Source: an uncultured Faecalibacterium sp.
GTDB taxonomy: Bacteria > Bacillota > Clostridia > Oscillospirales > Ruminococcaceae
DNA: 38,696 nucleotides
Direction of reading: 5' to 3'
NCBI GenBank assembly: GCA_934525735.1
Contig: CAKSZM010000010.1
Coordinates: 1 to 38,696 of the forward strand
In this document: positions 15,230 to 23,488 of the stretch, piece after piece
Layout: every line of letters begins with the position of its first letter
Position numbering within the stretch: position 1 is the stretch's first letter
Notes under the pieces: model-generated
What the model saw: only the letters and a program-made list of their open reading frames with translations
Databases searched by the model: none
Told to the model about the DNA's origin: nothing
Translations under genes and position numbers: made by a program

Positions 15230-15424
15230 GGCTCGCCCTCTCAGTCACCTTCGGTGACAGCTCCCCCAAAGGGGGAGCCTTTGGCAAAACCAAAAGGCAT
15301 TGCCGTACTGCCAAGGCCTCTCCCTTTGACAGATTTCCCCCGGTCGGGGGAAGATGTCGCGCAAGCGACAGAAAGGGGAACGAGGTGGACGCGAGCTTTG
15401 CGAGCGGACGGAGAGGGCGAGGCC
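15230..15424. repeat. Palindromic interspersed element B (195 bp)
   Basis: The left end GGCTCGCCCTCTCAG and right end GAGAGGGCGAGGCC are imperfect inverted repeats. Inside are hairpins GCTCCCCC/GGGGGAGC and CTGTCGCTTGCG-type stems. The right half (about 15331-15424) is nearly identical to element C at 27280-27378. It lies between the second esterase and the ATP-grasp gene. Confidence 0.8.
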
Positions 15425-15468
15425 GCCTTGATAGAGGTTCATAGAGGAAAGAAGAATCAACAAAAACC

Positions 15469-16776
15469 ATGCAGAATTTTATTTTTATCTCCCCCAACTT
15501 CCCCACCAACTACTGGCAGTTCTGCCGTGAGCTGAAGAACAACGGCATGAACGTGCTGGGCATCGGCGACCAGCCCTACGACGAGCTGAAGCCCGAGCTG
15601 AAGGACAGCCTGAACGAATACTACAAGGTGGGCAGCCTGGAAAACTACGACGAGGTCTACCGCGCCGTGGCGTTCTTCACCTTCAAGTACGGCCGCATCG
15701 ACTGGCTGGAGTCCAACAACGAATACTGGCTGGAGCGGGACGCAGCCCTGCGCACCGATTTCCACATCACCTCCGGTTTCCAGACCTCCGATATGCCCCG
15801 CATCAAGTACAAGAGCAAGATGAAGGAGTACTACCAGAAGGCCGGCATCGCCACCGCCCGCTACCATATGGTGGACGATCTCGAGGGCTGCAAAAAGTTC
15901 ATCGACGAGGTGGGCTATCCGGTCGTGGTAAAGCCCGATAACGGCGTGGGCGCATCCGACACCCACAAGCTGTCCAGCGACGACGAGCTGAAGAAGTTCC
16001 TCATCTACAAGACCGCCAACCACCCGGATGTGGAGTATATCATGGAGGAGTTCGTCCGCGCCGAGGTGAACAGCTACGACGCCATCATCGACGCCAACGG
16101 CAACCCCATCTTTGAGGCCGGCAATGTCAGCCCCATGTCCATCATGGATATCGTCAACGACAACGACAACTCCATCTACTACATCATCAAGGACCTGCCC
16201 GAGGACACCCGCGCCGCAGGCCGCGCCGTCGTCAAGAGCTTCGGCGTGAAGAGCCGGTTCATCCACTTCGAGTTCTTCCGCATGACCGAGGATCAGGCCA
16301 GCATGGGCGAAAAGGGCCAGATCGTGGCGCTGGAAGTCAACATGCGCCCCTGCGGCGGCTTTACCCCGGATATGATCAACTTTGCCCGCTCCACCAACGT
16401 CTACAAGATCTGGGCGGATATGATCGCCTTCGGCGGCACCGATATGCCGGTGGGCGAGCACTTCTACTGCCCGTTTGCCGGCCGCCGCGACGGCAAGCAC
16501 TTCGTGTACAGCCACGAGCAGATCATGCAGAAGTATCAGGATAACATGCGCATGGTGGACCGCATCCCGGACGCCCTGTCCGGCGCCATGGGCAATCAGA
16601 TGTACGTTGCCACCTTCTCCACCCGCGAGGGCATGGAGCAGTTCTACGCCGACGTGTTGGCCACCACCGATGACACCAACGCCGCCACACAGGCGCAGCT
16701 GACCCAGATCCTTGCACTGGGCGAGCCGGAAGAGACCGCCCCGGCAGCCAAGAAGACCCCTGCAAAGAAAAAGTAA
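15469..16776 (+). CDS. ATP-grasp ligase (carboxylate-amine ligase type)
   Basis: 435 residues from ATG 15469; GAGGAAAGAAG lies upstream. The N-terminal pre-ATP-grasp domain (1-110) starts NFIFISPNFPTNYWQFC. The ATP-grasp core (about 115-320) has YPVVVKPDNGVGASDT as nucleotide loop, EYIMEEFVRAEVNSYDAII, HFEFFR and metal-binding ALEVNMRPCGGFTPDM. The last 20 residues are an Ala/Pro/Lys tail (AAKKTPAKKK). Such enzymes join a carboxylate, via acyl phosphate, to an amine or thiol. With two esterases next to it, it may belong to a small conserved pathway that makes or edits an amide or ester metabolite; this is inference from context. Confidence 0.88.
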   Translation: MQNFIFISPNFPTNYWQFCRELKNNGMNVLGIGDQPYDELKPELKDSLNEYYKVGSLENYDEVYRAVAFFTFKYGRIDWLESNNEYWLERDAALRTDFHITSGFQTSDMPRIKYKSKMKEYYQKAGIATARYHMVDDLEGCKKFIDEVGYPVVVKPDNGVGASDTHKLSSDDELKKFLIYKTANHPDVEYIMEEFVRAEVNSYDAIIDANGNPIFEAGNVSPMSIMDIVNDNDNSIYYIIKDLPEDTRAAGRAVVKSFGVKSRFIHFEFFRMTEDQASMGEKGQIVALEVNMRPCGGFTPDMINFARSTNVYKIWADMIAFGGTDMPVGEHFYCPFAGRRDGKHFVYSHEQIMQKYQDNMRMVDRIPDALSGAMGNQMYVATFSTREGMEQFYADVLATTDDTNAATQAQLTQILALGEPEETAPAAKKTPAKKK

Positions 16777-16823
16777 ACACTATAAAATCAACGCGGTTCA
16801 GCCCGGAAACGGAGGTACAGGCG

Positions 16824-17537
16824 ATGAAATGGATGAAACACGCAGCAAGAAACCTTGCGGCAATGGCAGCGGCACTGTGTCTGCTGCTGCCCTGCGCCGT
16901 TCCGGCGTCGGCAGAAAGCCTGCAGACGCCGGTGTGGATGCAGGCGTGGGGCGGCACCCGCACAGCCGGGGTGATCGGCCAGCTGGAAGAGGACTGCTTC
17001 ACGGCCACCATCCGGGTAGGCGAGATGAACGGCACCGTGGAGCTGGTGCGCGACAACGGCAAAATGTACTGGAAGGCCGAAAAGCTGGACGGCACCGAGG
17101 TGCTGTGCCTGCTGGTGCGGGATGGCTCGGCCTACCAGCTGGATCACAGCCGCAAGCTGGCCATCCGTCTGGGCGATGAATCTGCGGCCTACAGCATGAT
17201 CGGCCTCAGCGAGGAAGCAATGGAAAAGTCCCTTGCTACCGGCAAGGCCACCGGCTTTGCCAACGCGAAAAAGACCGTGAACGGCAAGACCTACGACGCC
17301 GAAGTGTTTGATATGACGCTGGACGGCAAAGCCGTGGAGATGACCTACTGCTACGACACGAACGGCGCTCTGCGCTACCTCATCACCCGCATCGGCGGCA
17401 AACAGGCCTCCATGGAATACCGCTCGGTGTCCGACAAGGTGGACGAAAGCCTGTTGGAAATCCCGGCGGGCTACACCGTCTGCACAAGGGACGAGGACGG
17501 CAGTCTCCGTGATGCCGCCGGCCGGGTCGTGGCCTGA
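16824..17537 (+). CDS. Secreted protein, LolA-like fold suspected
   Basis: 237 residues from ATG 16824 (GGAGG upstream). A Sec signal peptide ends near ALCLLLPCAVPASAE (cleavage about residue 31). The mature part is about 205 residues of alternating strands: CFTATIRVGEMNGTVELVRDNGKMYWKAE, NGKTYDAEVFDMTLDGKAVEM, and SDKVDESLLEIPAGYTV near the end. This resembles LolA/LppX-like or DUF4412-type exported proteins, a weak assignment. No lipobox or anchor, so it is released or held by a partner. It follows the ATP-grasp gene by 47 bp. Confidence 0.75.
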   Translation: MKWMKHAARNLAAMAAALCLLLPCAVPASAESLQTPVWMQAWGGTRTAGVIGQLEEDCFTATIRVGEMNGTVELVRDNGKMYWKAEKLDGTEVLCLLVRDGSAYQLDHSRKLAIRLGDESAAYSMIGLSEEAMEKSLATGKATGFANAKKTVNGKTYDAEVFDMTLDGKAVEMTYCYDTNGALRYLITRIGGKQASMEYRSVSDKVDESLLEIPAGYTVCTRDEDGSLRDAAGRVVA

Positions 17538-17542
17538 ACAGA

Positions 17543-17613
17543 AAAAAGCAAGCACCTGCGATGGTTTTCTCCGAGCTCACAAAATCGGGAGGGATCTGCC
17601 GCAGGTGCTTTTT
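17543..17613 (+). terminator. Rho-independent terminator
   Basis: AGCACCTGCG (17551-17560) pairs with CGCAGGTGCT (17600-17609), flanked by an A run before and five T after. It ends the esterase/ATP-grasp/secreted-protein run. Confidence 0.8.
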
Positions 17614-17617
17614 GTCT

Positions 17618-17670
17618 GGCGCCCCTGCCCGCTCAGGCCGCTTTCAGCCCCGCCGCACGGCAAAAGCCCC
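17618..17670. repeat. 53-bp direct repeat, copy 1
   Basis: Identical to 18445-18497 except one base (C17632 against A18459). The two copies flank the 172-residue lipoprotein gene. The rest of this intergenic gap, to 17847, holds only the possible promoter at 17751-17776. Confidence 0.85.
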
Positions 17671-17750
17671 TCCCTGTCACGATGCGCCCCGGAGCGGGGA
17701 TGTTCGGAATAATTGACAAAAGGTGGTTGCAAATTTAGGCGATGTGTCGA

Positions 17751-17776
17751 TTGACTGCGGGGGGGTGCAGTAAAAT
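17751..17776 (+). promoter_or_regulatory. Possible promoter with G7 tract in the spacer
   Basis: TTGACT (17751-17756) and TAAAAT (17771-17776) are separated by only 14 bp that include seven G (17759-17765). Three more G would give the optimal 17-bp spacing. A second TTGACA lies at 17713 but lacks a good -10. Confidence 0.4.
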
Positions 17777-17847
17777 GAATTCAGGCAGGTAAAGCGATTT
17801 GGGGTCGCCCAAACTGCCCGAAAACAAAAAGTAGGAGGAACATTACA

Positions 17848-18366
17848 ATGAAAATGTTCAAACGTTTCGCAGCCGCCCTGCTGGTCGGCGTGATGGCTCT
17901 GGCAATGCTGACCGCTTGTGGCGAAAGAACTTCCAAGATTGGCAAGGAGTTTGAGGACGCAGCTCTTGCAGCGATCAACACCGCCCGCGGTGCAGATGCT
18001 GAAGCACTGAAAAATGATGAAGAGCTGCGCGATAAGGCACTGGATCAGCTGTGCTACATCAAGGGCGACGGCACGATTGCAGAAGAGAATGCAGGCGTTA
18101 TGACCGTTCTGGCAAAGGATGAGACGAAAAACACTGTAAAGCTTCTGGTCATCAGTGTGTTAACGGAAAAAGACAAAGACAAAGACGGCGTGCTCAAAGC
18201 AAAGGAAATTAACGCCGATGTTCTGAAGCAGGTCAGCGGCGGGCTGAATAACCAGGCTGCAGCGAATTTCCAGAAGGTCGGCATTGCCACGAAGGTGGTC
18301 AATGGCAAGACCTATACCGCAGCGGCGTTTGAAATGGAAGTTCCCGCTTCGGCACTTGATCACTGA
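17848..18366 (+). CDS. Small lipoprotein with shortened CAP-like region
   Basis: 172 residues from ATG 17848, TAGGAGG upstream. The signal peptide ends in lipobox MLTAC (Cys about 26). Residues 35-75 (ALAAINTARGADAEALKNDEELRDKALDQL) follow the pattern of the start of a CAP/SCP domain, but the following core is far shorter than the usual 120 residues and lacks the metal-site histidines. A Lys/Asp-rich helix (KDKDKDGVLKAKEINAD) and a C-terminal strand pair follow. Predicted to be anchored outside the membrane; function unknown. The gene is flanked by 53-bp direct repeats and has its own terminator. Confidence 0.75.
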   Translation: MKMFKRFAAALLVGVMALAMLTACGERTSKIGKEFEDAALAAINTARGADAEALKNDEELRDKALDQLCYIKGDGTIAEENAGVMTVLAKDETKNTVKLLVISVLTEKDKDKDGVLKAKEINADVLKQVSGGLNNQAAANFQKVGIATKVVNGKTYTAAAFEMEVPASALDH

Positions 18367-18388
18367 TCGCATAAATTGAGATCGAACC

Positions 18389-18422
18389 GCCCCGAGGAGC
18401 ACCCCGCTCCCCGGGGCTTTTT
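18389..18422 (+). terminator. Rho-independent terminator of the lipoprotein gene
   Basis: GCCCC..GGAGC pairs with GCTCC..GGGGC and is followed by a run of T at 18418-18422. Confidence 0.8.
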
Positions 18423-18430
18423 GCGCCCGT

Positions 18431-18472
18431 AAAGCGGCCTGAGGGGCGCCCCTGCCCGATCAGGCCGCTTTC
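18431..18472. repeat. 12-bp inverted repeat at the edge of the 53-bp repeat
   Basis: AAAGCGGCCTGA and TCAGGCCGCTTT are perfectly complementary and separated by about 18 bases. The right arm lies inside repeat copy 2; copy 1 lacks the left arm. Confidence 0.7.
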
Positions 18473-18497
18473 AGCCCCGCCGCACGGCAAAAGCCCC
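18445..18497. repeat. 53-bp direct repeat, copy 2
   Basis: Second copy of 17618-17670, 52 of 53 bases identical, just after the lipoprotein gene terminator. Confidence 0.85.
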
Positions 18498-18516
18498 CGC
18501 CGTAAGACCGTTTTAT

Positions 18517-18545
18517 TTGTCCCCTTCCCCAAAGTGTGGTATACT
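18517..18545 (+). promoter_or_regulatory. Promoter of the MYG1-family gene
   Basis: TTGTCC (18517-18522), 17-bp spacer, TATACT (18540-18545), 41 bp before ATG 18586. Confidence 0.65.
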
Positions 18546-18585
18546 GTCAGCAGAGAGAAAAATCACAGCATAATGAGGTGCATCT

Positions 18586-19413
18586 ATGAAAATTCCCGCA
18601 AACGGCTTTACCCACGCCGGCAAGTTCCATGCCGACGACGTGTTTGCTACGGCTCTGCTGCAGATCCTGCGCCCCGATATCAAGATCACCCGGGGCTTCA
18701 CCGTGCCGGAGGACTTCGACGGCATCGTTTACGACATCGGTTTCGGCATGTTCGACCACCATCAGGAGCCGCGCGAGTACCGCGCCAACGGCGTGCCCTA
18801 CGCGGCCTTCGGCCTGCTGTGGCGGGTGCTCGGCCCAGGCCTTGTGGGCGAGCGTCAAGCCCGGCTCATCGACGAAAACTTCATCCAGCCGCTGGATCTG
18901 AACGACAACACCGGCGAGCAGAACAGCCTGTGCGACGCCATCGGTTTCTTCAACCCCGTGTGGGACTCGAAGGAGGATCAGGACGCATGCTTCTTCAAGG
19001 CGGTGGCCGTGGCAAAGCAGATTTTGGAAAACCAGATCGCCAGCGCCAACGCCGTCAACCGCGCCGACGAAAAAGTGCGTCAGGCCTACCAGAACTCCCG
19101 CGACGGCATCGTGGTGCTGCCCTGCTATCTGCCGTGGAAAAACGGCCTGTACAAGACCGACGCCCTGTTCGTGGTCTACCCCAGTCAGCGCGGCGGGTGG
19201 AGCGCCCAGTGCGTCACCGACCACAAGACCAAAAAGTCCAAGCTGCCCTTCCCCCAGAGCTGGGCCGGCCAGCCGCAGGAGGTCATCGAGCAGAAGAGCG
19301 GCATCCCAGGCATCAGCTTCTGCCATGCAAGCCGCTTCCTCATCACCGCAAAGGATAAGGAAACTGCCCTTGCGGCCTGCCGTCTGGTGCTGAAAAACAA
19401 TGGCCGCATCTGA
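18586..19413 (+). CDS. MYG1 family protein (UPF0160)
   Basis: 275 residues. The MYG1/DHH-like metal motifs are present: THAGKFHADDVFATALL near the start, VYDIGFGMFDHHQ (DHH) at about 55, and LNDNTGEQNSLCDAIGFFNP. The C-terminal half ends GISFCHASRFLITAKDKETALAACR. Eukaryotic MYG1 is a 3'-5' RNA exonuclease; the bacterial proteins are uncharacterised, but the metal-site residues predict a Mn-dependent phosphoesterase. Cytosolic. The start has AATGAGGTG as a weak ribosome site. It overlaps the next gene by 14 bp. Confidence 0.9.
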   Translation: MKIPANGFTHAGKFHADDVFATALLQILRPDIKITRGFTVPEDFDGIVYDIGFGMFDHHQEPREYRANGVPYAAFGLLWRVLGPGLVGERQARLIDENFIQPLDLNDNTGEQNSLCDAIGFFNPVWDSKEDQDACFFKAVAVAKQILENQIASANAVNRADEKVRQAYQNSRDGIVVLPCYLPWKNGLYKTDALFVVYPSQRGGWSAQCVTDHKTKKSKLPFPQSWAGQPQEVIEQKSGIPGISFCHASRFLITAKDKETALAACRLVLKNNGRI

Positions 19414-19693
19414 CGCCGCGCCCAAGGCGGCCTATGTGTACATGGTGCGCTGCACGGGCGGCACGCTGTACACCGGCTGGACCACCGACCCCGCCGCCCG
19501 CCTGCGTGCCCACCGGAGCGGCAAAGGCGCAAAGTACACCCGGGCGCACGGTGCGGCAGCGCTTGCCTATGTGGAAAAGTGTGCCGACCGCCGCGCGGCC
19601 ATGCGCCGGGAGTACGCCCTCAAACAGCTGCCCAAGGCGCAGAAAGAGCTGCTGTGCCGCGCATGGCAGGCGGCGGAAAAGCCGTTTGTCTGA
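19400..19693 (+). CDS. GIY-YIG nuclease-like protein (UPF0213 type)
   Basis: 97 residues, overlapping the MYG1-family gene by 14 bp, so probably translationally coupled. The single GIY-YIG domain is read as YVYMVRCTGGTLYTGWTTDPAARLRAHRSG, with GKGAKYTRAHG and the catalytic Glu in MRREYALKQLPKAQKELL. This small family (YhbQ-like) is widespread and poorly characterised; a DNA-processing role is presumed from the fold. Confidence 0.88.
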   Translation: MAASDAAPKAAYVYMVRCTGGTLYTGWTTDPAARLRAHRSGKGAKYTRAHGAAALAYVEKCADRRAAMRREYALKQLPKAQKELLCRAWQAAEKPFV

Positions 19694-19774
19694 ACCTTTG
19701 TTTCGAAAATGTTTGAAAAGATTGATTTTTGTGTGAAAATGTGGTATTGATAAAGTGATAATCTGTTCTTTTTT

Positions 19775-19802
19775 GCAAACGCTCCGGGGCAAACGCTCCG
19801 GC
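19775..19802. repeat. Tandem 14-bp repeat before the large secreted protein gene
   Basis: GCAAACGCTCCGGG is followed at once by GCAAACGCTCCGGC, 48 bp before the start codon. It may be a duplicated regulator site or the result of slippage. A possible TTGATT-17-TATTGA promoter lies upstream near 19721-19750. Confidence 0.6.
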
Positions 19803-19849
19803 GGTGAGAAATAACTGGAAGAGAGCAAAGGATAAAGGAGGAATGGAAC

Positions 19850-22800
19850 GTGAAGCGATTCCCGGAAATTGCCCGGCGCGCAGTATCGCTGGCTCTTGCG
19901 GTAAGCATGAGCCTGTCGGTGCTGGCACCCTGTGCATCTGCAGCGTCCGCCGCCCATGTGCACCTTGCGGCTGAGAACAGCGTGGATGAACTGGGCAATG
20001 TGGATCTGACGGACGAAGTGTTCAATGTTCCGGATGATACCGCTGCAAAGCCTGAGATCAGGGAGACGACGGAAGAGCCGGAGTTCCCTGCCGAGGAGGA
20101 CGACGATGCTGCCGACGACCTGACCGAAGAACAGCTGGCCGAACAGGCCGCTGTGGATGCGTCCGGCCACGCGGAGCACACCCCGGACACCGACGCGGAG
20201 CCGGTGTACGAACAGCCCGCCACCTGCGCCGAGCGCGGCTATGCCATCTACCCCTGCAGCTTTACGCTGGAGCAGGAGGACGGCACGGTGGCGCACTGCT
20301 ACCATCAGGTCGTGGTATGGCTGCCGCTGGCAGACCACGAGTGGGGCGAGTGGCAGGAGCCTGACGATGCAGACAGCCAGAAATACCGCGTGTGCACCGT
20401 CTGCAATGCTGTGGAATATGAGGACGGCACGGTTGTAACGCCCGGCGGCATCCCCATCGTGGACCCTGACCAGCCCGAATGGCTGCCGGTGGACGGCAGC
20501 GAGATTGCAGTAGCTAAGGTTAATAAAAATGACCTGATTAAAGCGGCTGTTGAGGCCATGGCTGTGGCTGAGATGGCCAAGGATGACCATAAGCATGAGT
20601 ACAATGAAAAAATAACAAAGATTCAGGATCAAACTTGTACACAGCCGGAGAAATATGCGGCACGCTGTACGGTCAAGAAGACATTCAAGTATGAAAAAAT
20701 AGAAATCAATCTGCCTTTTGTGGGAAAGAAAACGGTCGATGTTCCGAGCAATCTGCAGAATGTGACGACGCAGTGCGTGGCAACATCTACCATTGAAACG
20801 AAACCGGCAAAAGGCCACACTCCCACATGGGAAGTGGAAACGAAACCGACTTGTACAACGCCGGGAAAAAAGGTTTTAAAATGTGCTGATTGTGGAACGG
20901 TGCTTCAGGAAGAAGAAATGTCGGCTCTTGGTCACGACTTTGAAGAAGCGGAATGGGTCGTGACGAAACCGGTAATCTGTGAGGAAGACGGTGTAGAGAC
21001 CCAGACCTGCACCAGATGTAATGGCAAGGAAGACGGCGGCATAAAGACCCGCGCCATCCCGCATGGGAATGTTACACACCAGTGGGTCAAGATAGACTCA
21101 GTTGCTGCAACCTGCGAAGAGGAAGGTTATGACCTCTACGAATGCAGCGTGTGCAAGAAGACCAAAAAGGAAAAGACCGCAGAAAAGCTGGGCCATCTTT
21201 TTACAAATTATGTAGACGACGGAAAGCCCGCCTGCCAGCAGCAGACGGCGACCCGCAAGTGCAAGCGGGAGGGCTGCACCGGCGCAGAGCAGAAGAACCT
21301 GCCCAACTTTGGCGCTGATGACAAGCCGCTGGCGCACAGATACACCCGCTGGGATACCAAAATCGACGGGTGGAGCTATGTCAAGTACGCAAAGTGCGAC
21401 TACTGCGGTTTAGAATATACAGAGAAGATCGACGGCTGGGGCGACATCACGAGCGGCGGCACAGAGCAGGTTGCTAAACTGGCTGCGGATGCGGTGAAAG
21501 CTGACATAAAAAATGCCATTACGCAGACTCTGCAGACGACGGCCGCGAATGTGAATGCTGCTCAGACGAAGGAAGAGGCCATTACGGCTCTGCTGAACTT
21601 TAAAGACGCTGCGGCAGATGCACTGGTAGAGAATTTCAAAATCAAGATCAAGGGTGACGTCGTTGCGCAACTTACCAAAGAAGACGCCCTGAAGATCATC
21701 AACGATGCCATTCCGGATCTGGATAGTATTGGCAAAAGTCTGAATGACAGCTTCCTTTCCAAGGATACCATTCAGGCAATCGTCGATAAGATGGCAAATG
21801 TTGTGTCCAGCGCCGAGATCCAGCAAGCAATGGAGGATGCAGCATACGATCTGGTTTATCAGGCCGCTTACAGCTATATAGACGGCGGCCTCGACACGAA
21901 GAAGATCAAAGTCGATGACATGCTGCAGGTCAAGAATCTGGTGGCGAAACTGGTGTCCGCTACGGTCGCTTCGGATTACGGCTGGGACAAACTGACCAAA
22001 GCAATTGTGAAAGATGCCGTCGAGCTGGGCGTGGGCAAGCTCAAGGAAAAGGAAAAGTATGCAAAGCTCCTTAAGACCAATCTGGGCGTCGAGACGCTCA
22101 AGGAGGTCGAGGACGCGATCAATCAGCAGCTGGTCAATGACCCCACCTTTATGAAGCAGGTTCGCGACCTGCTCAAGAATGCGGCAAACAACGCAAGCAA
22201 CAGCATCAGCCGCGGCTGGTCGGACGAAAGGGTGCTGACCAACCTGCGCACCGATGTGATGCCTGTGACCGAACTTGTCGCCAATAAGATCAGCGAACTG
22301 GGCGGCGTGGCTTCGGACATTGCGGACAAGAAGGTGAACGACACCGTCAAAAAGTACCTGCCCGGCAAGCTGGGTGACTGGGTGAGCGATAAGCTTGGCG
22401 GCTATATCAAGGGCCAGGTGCAGAACGAGGTCGACGGCGTCGGCGAGGACGTCAACGACCTGATCACAAGCTACATCAAATATCTCACCTGCCCGAGACA
22501 CCACGAGGCGACCCGCACCGTGCAGGCACAGACCTGCACCACCCCGAAAAAGACCGAGACCTACTGCACCGAGTGCGACTGGGTGTTCAAGAAGGAAGAG
22601 ACTGCTCCCGCACTGGGTCATGACCCGGTCACCGTGCCCGGAGTGGAACCGACCGAGACTGCCGACGGCCTGACCGACGGCATCCAGTGCGCCCGCTGCG
22701 GTGCATGGCTCGAGCCGCAGAAAGTGCGCCCGGCCCTGAACCCCGAGTACGACAAGTGGTATGTCAAGGCTGATATCACCGCTGAGACAGTCAAGGCCGC

Positions 22801-23197
22801 CGGCTACCAGAGCAAGCAGAAGCTGGACGAGGCCATTGACAACGCCCTGAAGAAGGCCGGCTTCGAGCCTGCCGACAGCGAGCGGTTCCTCGCTCAGGTG
22901 CAGACCAACCTCGATGTGCTCAAGGACGAGTACGACCGCGAACCGGGCGAGGGCGCAAGCCGCATCCTGACCAACGACCGTTACCCCGAAGAGGGCGTGA
23001 CCGGCATGGTCAAGTTCCCGGCCAAGGCTCCCGGCAAGGACGGCACTTACTATGCTGTGCAGGTGATCACAGCCGATAACCACGGCTACAGCGCCGGCGA
23101 CGTGATCGTCACCCCGCTCACCGTCACCAAGGAAGGCATCTCCTTCCAGACCGGTGTGCAGGCTGTGGTTGCCATCGCATGGAAACCCAATAACTAA
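19850..23197 (+). CDS. Large secreted Cys-rich surface-type protein
   Basis: 1115 residues from GTG 19850, fixed by AAAGGAGG ten bases upstream. The Sec signal peptide ends near LAPCASAASA (about 33-36). An acidic stretch (60-105) follows. Several zinc-ribbon-like modules then appear with the pattern PTC..G...-CxxCG-..ALGH (about 120-190, 285-385, 390-510, 890-970), a style common in clostridial surface proteins. Residues about 535-880 are long amphipathic helices, probably coiled coil. The C-terminus (970-1115) is a small domain ending IAWKPNN. There is no LPxTG or membrane anchor. DNA between about 20510 and 21000 is more AT-rich than both ends, which suggests a mosaic gene. Adhesion or scaffold role is guesswork. 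Confidence 0.8.
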   Translation: MKRFPEIARRAVSLALAVSMSLSVLAPCASAASAAHVHLAAENSVDELGNVDLTDEVFNVPDDTAAKPEIRETTEEPEFPAEEDDDAADDLTEEQLAEQAAVDASGHAEHTPDTDAEPVYEQPATCAERGYAIYPCSFTLEQEDGTVAHCYHQVVVWLPLADHEWGEWQEPDDADSQKYRVCTVCNAVEYEDGTVVTPGGIPIVDPDQPEWLPVDGSEIAVAKVNKNDLIKAAVEAMAVAEMAKDDHKHEYNEKITKIQDQTCTQPEKYAARCTVKKTFKYEKIEINLPFVGKKTVDVPSNLQNVTTQCVATSTIETKPAKGHTPTWEVETKPTCTTPGKKVLKCADCGTVLQEEEMSALGHDFEEAEWVVTKPVICEEDGVETQTCTRCNGKEDGGIKTRAIPHGNVTHQWVKIDSVAATCEEEGYDLYECSVCKKTKKEKTAEKLGHLFTNYVDDGKPACQQQTATRKCKREGCTGAEQKNLPNFGADDKPLAHRYTRWDTKIDGWSYVKYAKCDYCGLEYTEKIDGWGDITSGGTEQVAKLAADAVKADIKNAITQTLQTTAANVNAAQTKEEAITALLNFKDAAADALVENFKIKIKGDVVAQLTKEDALKIINDAIPDLDSIGKSLNDSFLSKDTIQAIVDKMANVVSSAEIQQAMEDAAYDLVYQAAYSYIDGGLDTKKIKVDDMLQVKNLVAKLVSATVASDYGWDKLTKAIVKDAVELGVGKLKEKEKYAKLLKTNLGVETLKEVEDAINQQLVNDPTFMKQVRDLLKNAANNASNSISRGWSDERVLTNLRTDVMPVTELVANKISELGGVASDIADKKVNDTVKKYLPGKLGDWVSDKLGGYIKGQVQNEVDGVGEDVNDLITSYIKYLTCPRHHEATRTVQAQTCTTPKKTETYCTECDWVFKKEETAPALGHDPVTVPGVEPTETADGLTDGIQCARCGAWLEPQKVRPALNPEYDKWYVKADITAETVKAAGYQSKQKLDEAIDNALKKAGFEPADSERFLAQVQTNLDVLKDEYDREPGEGASRILTNDRYPEEGVTGMVKFPAKAPGKDGTYYAVQVITADNHGYSAGDVIVTPLTVTKEGISFQTGVQAVVAIAWKPNN

Positions 23198-23211
23198 ACC
23201 TATACGCGCTG

Positions 23212-23242
23212 AAGGCACCCGCAGAAATGCGGGTGCCTTTTT
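23212..23242 (+). terminator. Rho-independent terminator
   Basis: AGGCACCCGCA (23213-23223) pairs with TGCGGGTGCCT (23228-23238), loop GAAA, followed by a T run. Confidence 0.9.
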
Positions 23243-23265
23243 GTATACCCCGTATAGATACCCTT

Positions 23266-23320
23266 GAAATGCATAATAATGGAATATTTGCATTTAAAAT
23301 TGTATAAAGATGCAAATTGA
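23266..23320. promoter_or_regulatory. Operator-like region upstream of argG (ArgR candidate)
   Basis: ATTTGCAT (23286-23293) and ATGCAAAT (23310-23317) form a perfect inverted repeat with 16-bp spacing. TGCATAATAATGGA (23270-23283) resembles half of an ARG box (TGAAT-A4-ATTCA type). It lies 50-100 bp upstream of the argG promoter, where ArgR sites are expected. The motif match is by eye only. Confidence 0.4.
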
Positions 23321-23366
23321 CCCAAAAGCCGTGTCAAATCCCTGTAAGGTTTGGCAGTTTTCTGCA

Positions 23367-23394
23367 TTGACGAAAAATCCGCACGGCGTATAAT
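23367..23394 (+). promoter_or_regulatory. Promoter of the arginine operon
   Basis: TTGACG (23367-23372), 16-bp spacer, perfect TATAAT (23389-23394). About 90 bp of leader follows to ATG 23489. Confidence 0.8.
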
Positions 23395-23488
23395 AAAAGC
23401 ATCAACCGCGAACCAAAGACAGAGGATGCGAAGGGAAATGCGCATCAGAGAACAAAAGTGTATTTTTATTAAAAGGAGCGCGTTTATC

